Part shown: positions 32,957 to 41,870 of the stretch, piece after piece
Layout of the letters: each line of letters opens with the position of its first letter
Numbering within the stretch: position 1 is the stretch's first letter
Assembly (NCBI RefSeq): GCF_036173125.1
Contig: NZ_CP108054.1
Span: forward strand, 8,027,001-8,091,000
DNA: 64,000 nucleotides
Direction: 5' to 3'
Source of the DNA: Streptomyces sp. NBC_00286
GTDB taxonomy: Bacteria > Actinomycetota > Actinomycetes > Streptomycetales > Streptomycetaceae
Position numbers and translations under genes: made by a program
The notes under the pieces: generated by a model
Databases searched by the model: none
What the model saw: the letters and a program-made list of their open reading frames with translations, nothing else
Told to the model about the DNA's origin: nothing

Positions 32957-34411
32957 CTAGCTCTGAATCGCGGCCTCCATCATCGCCTTCGCCACCGGCG
33001 CGGCCAGCCCGTTACCGCTCACCTCGGACCGAGCCGCATCCGACTGCTCGATGATCACAGCGACAGCGACCTCCTTGCCCGTCGAGTCGTCCTTCGCGTA
33101 CGACGTGAACCAGGCATACGGCGTCTGGCTGTTGTTCTCGCCATGCTGGGCCGTACCCGTCTTGCCGCCCACGGTCGCGCCGTCGATCTGCGCGTTCGTA
33201 CCCGTCCCGTCGTCGACGACCGTCTGCATCGCGGACTGCAACTGCTCGGCCGTGGACGAGCTGACGATCTCCCTGGTGTCCGTGTTGTCGTCGTAGTTCT
33301 CCAGCACGTTCCCGCCCGCGTCGCTGATCTGCGACACCATGTGCGGTGAGACCAGCTCACCGCCGTTGGCGATGGCCGCCGACACCATGGCCATCTGCAG
33401 CGGCGTCGCCTGGACGTCGAACTGGCCGATGCCCGACAGCGCGGTCTGCGCCTTGTCCATGCCGGACGGATAGACGCTCTCGTACGCCCGCACCGGAACG
33501 TCCTGCTCCCCGTCGTTGAAGCCGAACTTCTCCGCCATCTCCTTGACCTTGTCCTGGCCCAGGTCGACGGCCATCTTCCCGAAGACGTTGTTGCACGAGT
33601 ACTGCAGAGCCACCCGGATCGTGGCGTCCTCACAGGGCGCCGACGGGTTCTCGTTGCCCAGCACGCGAGTCGTGCCCGGCAGCGGGTACGGGTCCGGGCT
33701 CTCCGTCTTCTCGTCCACCGACGAGTACAGCCCGTCCTCCAGCGCGGCGGCCGCCACGACCAGCTTGAACGTCGAGCCCGGCGGCAGCGGCTGGCGCAGC
33801 GCCCGGTTCGTCATCGGCTTGTCCGGATCCTTCGTCAGCCTCTCCCAGGCGGCCGAGTCGTCGGAGCCGCTGATCTCGGACGGGTCGTACGAAGGGGTCG
33901 ACACGACACCGAGGATCTTGCCGTTCGTCGGGTCGATGGCGACGGCCGCACCCTTCGTGTCACCCAGTGCCTCATACGCGGCCCGCTGCACATCCGGGTC
34001 GATCGTCGTGACCACGTCGCCCGGGTCGGCCCGCTTGCCGGTGACCGTGTCCACCGGGTTCTTGAGCCGGTTGTCGGTGCCGTCGAGCAGGTCCTTGTAG
34101 ACGCCCTCGAGCTGCGTCGCCCCGTACACCTGCGAGCTGTAGCCCGTGACCGCCGAGTACAGCGCGCCGTTCTTGTACGTCCGCTGGTACTTGAGGTCGC
34201 TGCCGGTCGTCTCCGCGGACCCGGTGATCGCCTCGCCGGCCACGATGATGTTCCCGAGCGGGTACGCGTACTGCTCGATGACGTTCCGCCGGTTTTCCTT
34301 GTTCTCCGCGAGCGCCTTTCCGTCGTAGAACTGCACCCAGGTCGCCCTGACCAGCAGGGCGAGCACGAGCAGCAGCGTGAAGACGGAGGCCCGCCTGATC
34401 GTCTTGTTCAT
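32957..34411 (-). CDS. Class B penicillin-binding protein (PbpA/FtsI-like)
   Basis: This 484-residue transpeptidase starts at ATG 34411 (MNKTIRRASVF); a TTG nine codons earlier is possible but unlike relatives. One membrane anchor (VFTLLLVLALLVRATW, about 9-25) precedes the NRRNVIEQYAYPLGNIIVAG dimerisation segment. The transpeptidase motifs are PPGSTFKLV (nucleophile Ser), YSCNN (SxN) and GGKTGTAQ (KTG). This N-terminal sequence is characteristic of actinomycete PbpA paralogues, which normally work with a SEDS glycosyltransferase; here no SEDS gene is adjacent, so it is one of the several solitary PBPs of a streptomycete. Confidence 0.92.
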   Translation of the reverse strand: MNKTIRRASVFTLLLVLALLVRATWVQFYDGKALAENKENRRNVIEQYAYPLGNIIVAGEAITGSAETTGSDLKYQRTYKNGALYSAVTGYSSQVYGATQLEGVYKDLLDGTDNRLKNPVDTVTGKRADPGDVVTTIDPDVQRAAYEALGDTKGAAVAIDPTNGKILGVVSTPSYDPSEISGSDDSAAWERLTKDPDKPMTNRALRQPLPPGSTFKLVVAAAALEDGLYSSVDEKTESPDPYPLPGTTRVLGNENPSAPCEDATIRVALQYSCNNVFGKMAVDLGQDKVKEMAEKFGFNDGEQDVPVRAYESVYPSGMDKAQTALSGIGQFDVQATPLQMAMVSAAIANGGELVSPHMVSQISDAGGNVLENYDDNTDTREIVSSSTAEQLQSAMQTVVDDGTGTNAQIDGATVGGKTGTAQHGENNSQTPYAWFTSYAKDDSTGKEVAVAVIIEQSDAARSEVSGNGLAAPVAKAMMEAAIQS

Positions 34412-34496
34412 CGCACTAAAGAGGACGACGGAGGGCAACCGGAACGTTCCCTTCCATCCCGGTTTCTCATGGGACCCTCATCAACCCGGCGAGGCG

Positions 34497-35159
34497 CTAC
34501 GCCCCGCCCTTGAGGAAGCCGGCCTCGTACGCCGCGATCACCGCCTGCGTACGATCCCTGGCCCCCGTCTTCGCCAGAACGGCCGCCACATGTGACTTCA
34601 CCGTCGCAGCCCCAACCCCCATATGCCCGGCGATCTCGGCATTGGTGAGCCCGCCGGCCATCAGCCGAAGCACCTCCCCCTCACGGTCGGTGAGCCTCGC
34701 AACCCAAGGCGGCGGCGCCGTCTTCGCCCGCGCATGCTCCACGGCAAGCGCCCGCACCGCCGCCGGAAACAACAACGTGTCGCTGCGCGCGACCAGCCGT
34801 ACCGCCTGCACCAGCGCATCCGCCTCCGCCCGCTTGAGCAGAAACCCGGAGGCGCCCGCGCGCAGCGCCTCGTACACGTACGCGTCGTTCTCGAAGGTCG
34901 TCACGACGACGACGCGCGGCGGCGCGTCGAGCGTGCCGAGGATCTGCTCGGTGGCGCGGATGCCGTCGATCTCCGGCATGCGTACGTCCATGAGAACCAC
35001 GTCGGGCCTGAGCTCCCGTACGACGGACACCGCCTCCGCGCCCGTCGCCGCCTCGCCCACGACCTCCAAGTCCGGTTCGGCGGCGAGGATCGCGCGGAGC
35101 GCGGTACGGACCATGCGCTCGTCGTCGGCGAGAACGACGCGGATCGTGGGGCTGGTCAT
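34497..35159 (-). CDS. NarL/LuxR-type response regulator
   Basis: This 220-residue regulator overlaps the kinase by four bases (ATGA). The receiver domain (about 6-122) has the acidic pair in VVLADDERM, the phosphoacceptor Asp in DVVLMDVRMPEIDG (about 55-60), and the Thr/Lys switch in VVTTFEND and GFLLKRAEAD. The LuxR-type HTH (about 150-215) is LTDREGEVLRLMAGGLTNAEIAG, with VKSHVAAVLAKTG as recognition helix. It is the output of the two-component system encoded immediately upstream. Target genes are unknown. Confidence 0.93.
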   Translation of the reverse strand: MTSPTIRVVLADDERMVRTALRAILAAEPDLEVVGEAATGAEAVSVVRELRPDVVLMDVRMPEIDGIRATEQILGTLDAPPRVVVVTTFENDAYVYEALRAGASGFLLKRAEADALVQAVRLVARSDTLLFPAAVRALAVEHARAKTAPPPWVARLTDREGEVLRLMAGGLTNAEIAGHMGVGAATVKSHVAAVLAKTGARDRTQAVIAAYEAGFLKGGA

Positions 35160-36427
35160 ACGGGTCCCTCGCTTGTCGTGGCTCTCTCGACGGGCAGCCG
35201 TACGTGCAGACGCCAGACGCCGTCCACCGCTCCCGTCTCCGTCGTGCCGCCCAGCAGCCGGGCCCGATCGGCGATACCGCGCAGGCCGTGGCCGCCGCCG
35301 GGACGGGGAGTGGCGGTCCTCGGCACCGGGTTCTCCAGCATGATCTCCAGCTCCTTACCGGTCACCTCGATCCGCAGGGCCACGGTGACGTGGTCGCCCG
35401 CGTGCTTGAGGGCGTTGCTCAGCCCTTCCTGCACGATGCGGTACGCCTCCCGGGAGACGAGCGGCGCCAGCGTCTCGGGGTCCGCCGCCACGGTGGCCGT
35501 CACGCGGAGACCGCCCGCCCGGGTGCGGAGCAGCAGTCCGTCGAGGTCGGCGAGAGTGGGTGCCGGGGACTTGCCAGCGCCCTCGTCGTCCCTCAACACG
35601 CCGAGTACGGCATCGAGTTCGCCCACCGTCCGGCGCGTGGTGTCCTCGATCGCGGCCAGCGCCTGGCGGACGAACTCCGGGTCGCTGTCCAGCACCCGGC
35701 GGGCCGCGCTCGCCTGGAGCGTGACGGCGCTCAGCGCGTGCCCGACGGAGTCGTGGAGCTCCCGCGCGAGCCGGTTGCGTACGGCGAGATCGGCGGCGCG
35801 GGCCTCGGCGGCGGCGAGCCGGTCCTCGGGCGTGGGCCCGAGCAGCTCGGGCGCCCAGCGGGCGAGCAGCGTACCGGCGCCCGCCGCGCACCCGGCGAGG
35901 GCCAACAGGCAGGCGACGCCCGCGACCGGCGAGAGCGCCAACACCCAGGTGTGGTCGAAGACTTCGGGCAGTCCGGAGTCGCGCAGCTCTTTGAAGACGG
36001 GCAGCACGATCAGCACCACCGCGAAGGGCGGCACCGCGAGCGACATCCCGGCGATGACCCCGCCCAGCCCCACGTGCAGCGTGAACCACGCCGCCGTACG
36101 CCCCTTCGCCGCCCCTGTCCGCGCGGGTCCGTCGGCGAGCCGGTCGCCGTCGACGCCGCACAGGGCCCGTACCGCCGCCACCGACATCGGCCGGGTCAGC
36201 GGGAAGAGAGCGGTGATCGCGGCGAGGGGCAACCCGACGGCGAAGGCGGTGAGTTGGGGGAGCAGCAGGCCCGACCCGTTCTGCGATCCGAAGGCCAGAC
36301 TCACGACGACCTCGCCGACGAAGACGTACGGCATGACGAGCGCGCCACCGAGGATCAGATGGATCCACCGCCGACGCGTCCGCCGTCCGAACAGGGCCCG
36401 GAGCAGGGCCCGGGCGAAGTCGCTCAC
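35156..36427 (-). CDS. Sensor histidine kinase, HisKA_3 type
   Basis: This 423-residue kinase starts at GTG 36427, overlapping the preceding stop (GTGA). Membrane helices occupy about 20-195 (HLILGGALVMPYVFVGEVVV, LTAFAVGLPLAAITALF, FAVVLIVLPVF, VAGVACLLALAGC). The dimerisation/phosphoacceptor domain has NRLARELHDSVGHALSAVTL with the His at about 240, and the HATPase_c domain has SREAYRIVQEGLSNALKHAG and GGGHGLRGIADRARLLGG. The short extracytoplasmic loops suggest an intramembrane sensor. It forms an operon with a membrane protein before it and the response regulator after it. Confidence 0.92.
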   Translation of the reverse strand: MSDFARALLRALFGRRTRRRWIHLILGGALVMPYVFVGEVVVSLAFGSQNGSGLLLPQLTAFAVGLPLAAITALFPLTRPMSVAAVRALCGVDGDRLADGPARTGAAKGRTAAWFTLHVGLGGVIAGMSLAVPPFAVVLIVLPVFKELRDSGLPEVFDHTWVLALSPVAGVACLLALAGCAAGAGTLLARWAPELLGPTPEDRLAAAEARAADLAVRNRLARELHDSVGHALSAVTLQASAARRVLDSDPEFVRQALAAIEDTTRRTVGELDAVLGVLRDDEGAGKSPAPTLADLDGLLLRTRAGGLRVTATVAADPETLAPLVSREAYRIVQEGLSNALKHAGDHVTVALRIEVTGKELEIMLENPVPRTATPRPGGGHGLRGIADRARLLGGTTETGAVDGVWRLHVRLPVERATTSEGPV

Positions 36428-37419
36428 GCCGGCCGTCGCGCGGCGCCGGACCGCCCCGCCAGGAAGTGCACGGCTACCGAGACCACGAGCATGCCCACGA
36501 CCATCTGCCCAGCGTAGGTGAGGTTCATCAGCACCGTCGGCTGCTCGGAGATGCCGTCCACGCCGGCGAGTGAGACCAGCGACAGCCACCCACCCCAGCA
36601 GGCCGTGGCACCCGAGCCGATCCAGGCGAGCGCCAGCGCCACCTTCACGGACAGCACCCGGCCCCGCCGGAAGGCAAGCAGCCAGGCGCCCGTGACGGCC
36701 GCGGCGAGGAAGCCGAAGTACAGCGCCTCCAGCAGGTGGAAGTCGCCCGTGCGATCGGCGATCCGGCCTTCACTGAGCCCGGCGGTGCCGCCGCACGCCC
36801 ACGCCAGATGCATGCCGGCTGGGAACAGGGCGACCACGGCCGAGGCCACGGCGAGGACGCGCGGCGCCGTACGCCCCGGACCATCCGGCCACGCCCGCCA
36901 GACATGGCCCCACCGATCCCGCGCGTACAGCACGAAGAGCGCACCGAGCGCGAGCCCCTGCACGATGAACCCCGTGTAGACGACCCCGAAGACCCACGCG
37001 TCGAGAAAGGGCTCGCTCTCCGCTCGTATGTCCCCGCCCCCGCCCAACGCCGTGACCAGGAGCTGCAAGGGAAAACCCGCCACGATCGGCGCCAGCAGCC
37101 CACTGGCCACCCATGTCGGCCCCACCAGCAGCCAGGCGGGAACCCGTTGCCCCCACGGCCGGGTGAGCAGCAGCGCGAGCACGATGACGGCCCCGTCCAT
37201 GACGACGGTGACGCTGTTGGCGACGGCCATCGTGCCCCGGTGCTCCAGCAGGGAACTCCCCTCGGGAATCCCGGCCCGGCTTCCCGCGATCCACGCCACC
37301 TTGAGGCTCACATACGGCAGACAGGACGCGATGGCGACGGTCCGCAGCGCACGACGGGTCCGGCTGAGGGGCACCCGGGCTGCGACCCCGGACCGTACCG
37401 AGGTGGAAGTCTGTGTCAT
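36424..37419 (-). CDS. Polytopic membrane protein of a two-component operon
   Basis: This 331-residue protein starts at ATG 37419 (MTQTSTSV), with GGGAG ten bases upstream; GTG 37428 is possible. Eight or nine hydrophobic helices are visible, such as VVMDGAVIVLALLL, VPAWLLVGPTWVASGLL, FGVVYTGFIVQGLALGALFVL and YAGQMVVGMLVVSVAVHF. No catalytic motif is seen. It overlaps the kinase gene by four bases, so it may be an accessory sensor, a transporter component or the target of the pair. Similar membrane proteins occur beside HisKA_3 kinases in many streptomycetes, but the role is unknown. Confidence 0.75.
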   Translation of the reverse strand: MTQTSTSVRSGVAARVPLSRTRRALRTVAIASCLPYVSLKVAWIAGSRAGIPEGSSLLEHRGTMAVANSVTVVMDGAVIVLALLLTRPWGQRVPAWLLVGPTWVASGLLAPIVAGFPLQLLVTALGGGGDIRAESEPFLDAWVFGVVYTGFIVQGLALGALFVLYARDRWGHVWRAWPDGPGRTAPRVLAVASAVVALFPAGMHLAWACGGTAGLSEGRIADRTGDFHLLEALYFGFLAAAVTGAWLLAFRRGRVLSVKVALALAWIGSGATACWGGWLSLVSLAGVDGISEQPTVLMNLTYAGQMVVGMLVVSVAVHFLAGRSGAARRPA

Positions 37420-37498
37420 ACCGACCACACTCCCGCCCCGGACGGCCGGAGCCCTCCTGCCGGACGCCGATCCGCCTCCGCCGCGCGGGGGAGAAGGG

Positions 37499-37972
37499 TC
37501 AGCCGTCCAGGGTGAGGACGACCTCGTCGATCTCCTCCCCGCGCGCGTTCGCGTAGCCCCTGTCCTGCGCGGTCACGCGGAAGCCGCACTTCTCCAGGAC
37601 GCGGCGCGAACCCGCGTTGTCCGCGGCGGCGCGGGCGTACATCGGGCGTTCGGGGACCTCGTCGAGCAGGGCCCGCAGGGCGCGTGTGGCGATGCCTCGG
37701 CCCCAGTACGCGCGGTCGATCCAGTACGTCACCTCGCGCTCGCCCGGCTCGCCGTACACCGCCGCGCTGCCCACCACGTCGCCGTCGGCGAGGACCGTGC
37801 GATTGACCACGCCCGGCGTGGCACGGATCCGCTTCCAGTGGGCGTCGAAGGCATCCCAGTCGGCCGGGTCCTTGGCCGTGAACGCGGCCATCTCGACGGC
37901 TTCCGGGTCGTTCATCTGCCGGAAGAAGACGGGCAGATCACTGTCGTGGATCTCGCGCAGGACCACATCCAT
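37499..37972 (-). CDS. GNAT family N-acetyltransferase
   Basis: This is a 157-residue acetyltransferase of the RimJ/L-like group. It starts at ATG 37972, two bases after the IclR stop. The GNAT core has an N-terminal LREIHDSDLPVFFRQM, VVGSAAVYGEPGEREVTYWI, the acetyl-CoA pyrophosphate loop RAYWGRGIATRAL (about 89-101, pattern R/Q-x-x-G-x-G/A), and AAADNAGSRRVLEKCGF. The substrate is unknown. It is cotranscribed with the IclR regulator and lies opposite to the aldehyde dehydrogenase. Confidence 0.9.
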   Translation of the reverse strand: MDVVLREIHDSDLPVFFRQMNDPEAVEMAAFTAKDPADWDAFDAHWKRIRATPGVVNRTVLADGDVVGSAAVYGEPGEREVTYWIDRAYWGRGIATRALRALLDEVPERPMYARAAADNAGSRRVLEKCGFRVTAQDRGYANARGEEIDEVVLTLDG

Positions 37973-37973
37973 G

Positions 37974-38747
37974 TCAGAGCCTCCGAGTTGCGAGCGTCAG
38001 TCGGTCACGGGCGTCGAACAGGGCGTCCTTCACCATCTGCTCGTGCGCGGGTGTCAGCCGCGCCACGGGTACGGAGCAGCTGATGGCGTCGCGCGCGGGC
38101 GTACGGTACGGAATCGCGACGCCGAAGCAGCGCAGTCCCAGCGTGTTCTCCTCGCGGTCCACCGCGAAGCCCTGCTCCCGCACCTGGTGCAGCTCCTCGA
38201 TGAGCTTCTCCCGGTCGGTGATCGTGTGCTCGGTCAGCGCGGGCAGCGTCTCCGGCAGCAGCTTGCGTACCTGCTCGTCCGTGTGCGTGGCCAGCAGCGC
38301 CTTGCCGAGCGAGGTCGAGTGGGCGGGCAGCCGGCGGCCCACACGCGTGAAGGGGCGGAGGTAGTGCTGGGACTGGCGGGTCGCGAGATACACCACATTC
38401 GTGCCGTCCAGCCGCGCCAGGTGGATCGTCTCCGTAGTGTCGTCGGAGAGGCGGTCGAGGGTCGGTCTGGCCACGGCCACCACCTCGTCGCCGTCGATGT
38501 ACGACGTACCGACGAGGAGGGCGCGCACCCCGATGCCGTACCGCGTGCCCGTCGCGTCCGTCTCGACCCAGCCGAGCTCGACGAGCGTACGGAGCAACAT
38601 ATACAAACTGGACTTGGGGTAACCTACGGCCTCCTGTACGGCGGCCAGGGAGTGCATCCCGGGTCGGCCGGCGAAATACTCGAGCAGTTCCACGGTCCGC
38701 ACCGCGGACTTGACCTGCGCCCCGCCGCCTGTCTCGCCAGCCGACAT
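37974..38747 (-). CDS. IclR-family transcriptional regulator
   Basis: This 257-residue regulator starts at ATG 38747 (MSAGETGGGAQ) behind AAGGG. The winged HTH (about 10-72) includes AVRTVELLEYFAGRPGMHSL and YPKSSLYMLLRTLVELGWV. The IclR effector domain (about 85-250) has HLARLDGTNVVYLATR, LPAHSTSLGKALLA and DREENTLGLRCFGVAIPY with its conserved Cys. Family members sense small carboxylates. It is divergent from the 2-oxoglutarate-semialdehyde-type dehydrogenase with 149 bases between starts, so control of that gene is likely. Close homologues in Streptomyces regulate sugar-acid catabolism. Confidence 0.92.
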   Translation of the reverse strand: MSAGETGGGAQVKSAVRTVELLEYFAGRPGMHSLAAVQEAVGYPKSSLYMLLRTLVELGWVETDATGTRYGIGVRALLVGTSYIDGDEVVAVARPTLDRLSDDTTETIHLARLDGTNVVYLATRQSQHYLRPFTRVGRRLPAHSTSLGKALLATHTDEQVRKLLPETLPALTEHTITDREKLIEELHQVREQGFAVDREENTLGLRCFGVAIPYRTPARDAISCSVPVARLTPAHEQMVKDALFDARDRLTLATRRL

Positions 38748-38843
38748 CGCCCTTGACCCCTTCGTTCGACGGGAAATAGTCTCCGGGACATATTCACCAT
38801 CAGAGACAGTGTTCAGCATATCGAACGCCCTGGTGAGTGACAC

Positions 38844-38881
38844 AAGAACTGCGGCATCACATAAGAACTGCGGCATCACAT
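38844..38881. repeat. 19-bp perfect tandem repeat in a divergent regulatory gap
   Basis: AAGAACTGCGGCATCACAT occurs at 38844-38862 and immediately again at 38863-38881, just before the ribosome-binding GGAGGG (38884-38889) of the aldehyde dehydrogenase. It could be a duplicated operator half or a slippage product. Confidence 0.9.
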
Positions 38882-38896
38882 CTGGAGGGACCCGCG

Positions 38897-40426
38897 GTGG
38901 CAGCAGCACCAGTCTGGAGTGTCGACCCCCGAACCGGGAAGCAGCGTGAACAGGTTGCGGTGGAAGCCACAGCCCAGGAGGTGGACACGGCTGTCCGCGC
39001 GGCCCACGCCGCCCGGGGCGCCCTGGCGGACCGCACGGTCCGCTCGGCTTTCCTGCGTACGGCCGCGGAACTGCTCGAAGGCGCCAAGGAGCACCTCGTG
39101 GAGGCCGCCGACGCGGAGACCGCGCTCGGGCCGGTCCGGCTCACCGGTGAACTCGCCCGCACCTGCTACCAGTTGCGGGCCTTCGCGGACATCGTCGACG
39201 AGGGCGCGTTCCTCGACGTCGTGATCAACCACCCCGACGCCACCGCGACGCCGCCGATCCCGGACCTGCGCCGCTACAAGGTGCCGCTGGGTGTCGTCGC
39301 CGTCTACTCGGCCTCGAACTTCCCCTTCGCCTTCTCGGTCGCCGGCGGTGACACCGCGAGTGCGCTCGCCGCGGGCTGCCCGGTCGTCGTCAAGGCGCAC
39401 CCCGACCACCCGGCGCTGTCCGAGTTCGTGGCGGCGACGCTGCGGCGGGCCGCCGAGCAGCACGACATCCCCAAGGGCGTCGTCGGGCTCGTGCACGGCT
39501 TCGAGGCGGGCGTCGAGCTGGTCAAGCATCCGCTGGTGTCGGCGGCCGGCTTCACCGGTTCCGTACGGGGCGGTCGTGCCCTCTTCGACGCGGCTGCCGC
39601 CCGGCCCGTGCCGATCCCGTTCCACGGCGAGCTGGGGTCGCTGAACCCCGTCGTGATCACCGAGGCCGCCGCCGCCGAGCGGGCCGAGACGATCGGTACG
39701 GGGCTCGCGGGCTCCATGACGATGGGCGTCGGCCAGTTCTGTGTGAAGCCGGGGCTCGTGCTCGCGCCGACGGGTGCGGCCGGTGACCGGCTGGTGAAGT
39801 CCCTCACCGACGCGGTCAGCAACACCGACGCGGGTGTGCTGCTGGACCACCGGATGCGCGACAACTTCGTCGCCGGGGTTGCCGAGCGGGCCGAACTGCC
39901 GGACGTGGACGCTCCGGTGACGCCCGGTGCGGGGAGCGAGCACACGGTGAGTCCCGGGTTCCTGACCGTGCCTGCGCGTCGGCTGGCCGCCGAGGGGGAG
40001 CATGATCTGCTCCTGGAGGAGTGCTTCGGGCCGATCACCGTTGTCGCTCGGTACGAGGATGACTCGGAGGCCGGTGCTGTTCTCTCGCGGCTGCCGGGCA
40101 ACCTCACCGCTACCGTGCACCTCTCCTCCGAGGAGGCGGAGGGGCAGGGCCGCGGGGCGGAGATCCTTGCCGAGCTGACGCCGCTTGCGGGGCGTGTGCT
40201 CGTCAATGGGTGGCCCACGGGTGTTGCTGTGGCTCCGGCTCAGCATCACGGGGGGCCGTACCCTGCGACGACGTCGACATCCACGTCTGTGGGGGGTACG
40301 GCTATTGAGCGGTGGCTGCGGCCCGTGGCGTATCAGAATGCGCCGGAGGCGCTTCTGCCCGCCGAGTTGCGGGATGACAACCCGCTGGGGCTGCCTCGGC
40401 GCTTTAACGGCCAGCTCGAGCGGTAG
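38897..40426 (+). CDS. Aldehyde dehydrogenase (2-oxoglutarate semialdehyde type)
   Basis: This is a 509-residue NADP-type aldehyde dehydrogenase. GTG 38897 has GGAGGG upstream. Catalytic Cys282 is in GVGQFCVKPG and catalytic Glu245 in PFHGELGSLNP; the coenzyme region includes GVVAVYSASNFPFAFSVAGG and AAGFTGSVRGGRAL. The FCVKPG and HGELGSLNP sequences are features of the 2-oxoglutarate-semialdehyde dehydrogenase branch used in sugar-acid and hydroxyproline oxidation. It probably completes the pathway of the dehydratases at 8202-10870, producing 2-oxoglutarate. It is divergent from an IclR regulator. Confidence 0.87.
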   Translation: MAAAPVWSVDPRTGKQREQVAVEATAQEVDTAVRAAHAARGALADRTVRSAFLRTAAELLEGAKEHLVEAADAETALGPVRLTGELARTCYQLRAFADIVDEGAFLDVVINHPDATATPPIPDLRRYKVPLGVVAVYSASNFPFAFSVAGGDTASALAAGCPVVVKAHPDHPALSEFVAATLRRAAEQHDIPKGVVGLVHGFEAGVELVKHPLVSAAGFTGSVRGGRALFDAAAARPVPIPFHGELGSLNPVVITEAAAAERAETIGTGLAGSMTMGVGQFCVKPGLVLAPTGAAGDRLVKSLTDAVSNTDAGVLLDHRMRDNFVAGVAERAELPDVDAPVTPGAGSEHTVSPGFLTVPARRLAAEGEHDLLLEECFGPITVVARYEDDSEAGAVLSRLPGNLTATVHLSSEEAEGQGRGAEILAELTPLAGRVLVNGWPTGVAVAPAQHHGGPYPATTSTSTSVGGTAIERWLRPVAYQNAPEALLPAELRDDNPLGLPRRFNGQLER

Positions 40427-40480
40427 CGCTCCGCTAGGCGCGGGGAATGCGGTTGCGCCGTAGGGCGCGCGGTTAGCTGC

Positions 40481-40616
40481 GGACTGCGGGTCCGTCGTGG
40501 CTGGTCGCGCCCCGCGGCGGAGCCGCTAATTTCACAGCCCCGCGCCCCTGACGGGGCGCTGCTGTGGCCGCAGCTTGCCACAGTTCCGCGCCCCTTTCGG
40601 GGCCTGCGGCCCCTCA
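40481..40616 (+). repeat. Dispersed intergenic repeat, copy E
   Basis: Copy E contains CGTGGCTGGTCGCGCCCCGC and GCGGAGCCGCTAATTTCACA, extended by a second GC-rich module that includes CGCGCCCCTTTCGGGGCCTG (40588-40607). It lies between the dehydrogenase and the DUF1349 gene. Confidence 0.85.
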
Positions 40617-40651
40617 AGCGGGCGCTGTTGTGGACCTGGGAGACTCTGCTC

Positions 40652-41260
40652 ATGGATCTCGAAATACCCGAACTGCCTTTCCCGCTCCGCTCCTACGGTC
40701 CTGATGGGCACTGGTCGTACGAGGACGGGGTGCTCGCCGGATGGGCGGGGGCGCGGCAGGACCGGTTTGTGCCGCCCACTGATGAGGCGCTGGACCCCGC
40801 GGCCGACGCGCCTCGGCTGCTCGGGGCGCCGGAGGGGGACTTTCAGCTGATCGCCCGTGTCACCGTGGGGTTCTCGGGGGCATTTGACGCGGGCGTGCTC
40901 TACGTGCACGTGGCCGAGCGGGAGTGGGCCAAACTCTGTCTGGAGAACTCGCCGGATGTGCCGACCGTGTGCACGGTGGTCACCCGCGGCCACTCCGACG
41001 ACGCCAACTCCTGGACGGTGGAGGGGAGTTCGGTCTGGCTGCGGATCAGCCGTACGGGCCGTGCCTTCGCCTTCCATGCTTCCAAGGACGGCAAGCGGTG
41101 GACCTTCGTGCGCCTGTTCACGCTGGCCGACGAGAAGGCCTCCGGTGCGGCGCTCGTGGGCTTTATGACGCAGTCGCCGCTGGGGGAGGGGTGCGTGGTC
41201 ACGTACGACGGCATCGAGTTCCTCCCGGACTGGCCGGCGGATCTGCGGGACGGCAGCTGA
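40652..41260 (+). CDS. DUF1349 domain protein
   Basis: This 202-residue protein starts at ATG 40652. It matches the DUF1349 beta-sandwich (concanavalin-like lectin fold): an N-terminal LPFPLRSYGPDGHWSYEDGVL, then FQLIARVTVGFSGAFDAGVLYVH, WAKLCLENSPDVPTVCTVVTRGHSDDAN and FAFHASKDGKRWTFVRLF. Related proteins are described as regulators of sugar or cell-wall genes, but no biochemical activity is established. It has no signal peptide. It is a single gene beyond repeat copy E. Confidence 0.85.
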   Translation: MDLEIPELPFPLRSYGPDGHWSYEDGVLAGWAGARQDRFVPPTDEALDPAADAPRLLGAPEGDFQLIARVTVGFSGAFDAGVLYVHVAEREWAKLCLENSPDVPTVCTVVTRGHSDDANSWTVEGSSVWLRISRTGRAFAFHASKDGKRWTFVRLFTLADEKASGAALVGFMTQSPLGEGCVVTYDGIEFLPDWPADLRDGS

Positions 41261-41321
41261 TTCCTGACGGCGGGATTTCGCCTCTCCCGCATCGCCGGGC
41301 CCTCGTGCCATGCTGCCCGGC

Positions 41322-41870
41322 ATGGCCACCGACACACACCAGACCCAGACCCTGCCCGACGGCCGTCCCATCCCGCTGATGACCGGGCCGGAGCGGCCCA
41401 TGCTGGAGAGCTGGCTCGCCTTCCACCGGGCCACGCTGGAGCTCAAGTGCCGTGGGCTGGACGACAGTCAGGTGCGGCTGGCCTCCGCCGAACCGTCCGA
41501 GCTGACCCTGCTCGGGCTGGTCCAGCATCTCGCCGAGGTCGAACGGAACTGGTTCCAGCGGGTGTTCGCCGGGCTCGACGTGCCGGCCGTGTACGAGGAC
41601 AAGGTCGGGGACGTGTCCGGCGGCTACGGCCTCGTACCGGAGCGCGGGCTCGACGAGGCGCTGGCGAACTGGCGGCGGGAGATCGCCCGGGGGCAGGAGC
41701 TGTGCGCGGGGCGGTCGCTGGAGGACACCGGACGGATCGCGGACGGCCCGATGGCCGGGCTCGAGGTCAGCCTGCGCTGGATCCTCATCCACATGATCGA
41801 GGAGTACGCACGGCACAACGGCCACGCGGACATTGTCCGGGAGGGCATCGACGGGGTCACCGGTGCGTAA
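41322..41870 (+). CDS. DinB-family protein (DUF664)
   Basis: The protein has 182 residues, taking ATG 41322 ([10 protein letters not shown]); ATG 41310 is possible. A four-helix DinB/MDMPI-like fold is indicated by [42 protein letters not shown] (about 66-86; His is the first metal ligand) and [21 protein letters not shown] (about 147-167; two His ligands). A thiol-cofactor-dependent enzyme is the usual inference for this DUF664 branch. No strong ribosome-binding site is visible at either start. It precedes the ectoine operon but is separated by 326 bases. Confidence 0.85.
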   Translation: MATDTHQTQTLPDGRPIPLMTGPERPMLESWLAFHRATLELKCRGLDDSQVRLASAEPSELTLLGLVQHLAEVERNWFQRVFAGLDVPAVYEDKVGDVSGGYGLVPERGLDEALANWRREIARGQELCAGRSLEDTGRIADGPMAGLEVSLRWILIHMIEEYARHNGHADIVREGIDGVTGA

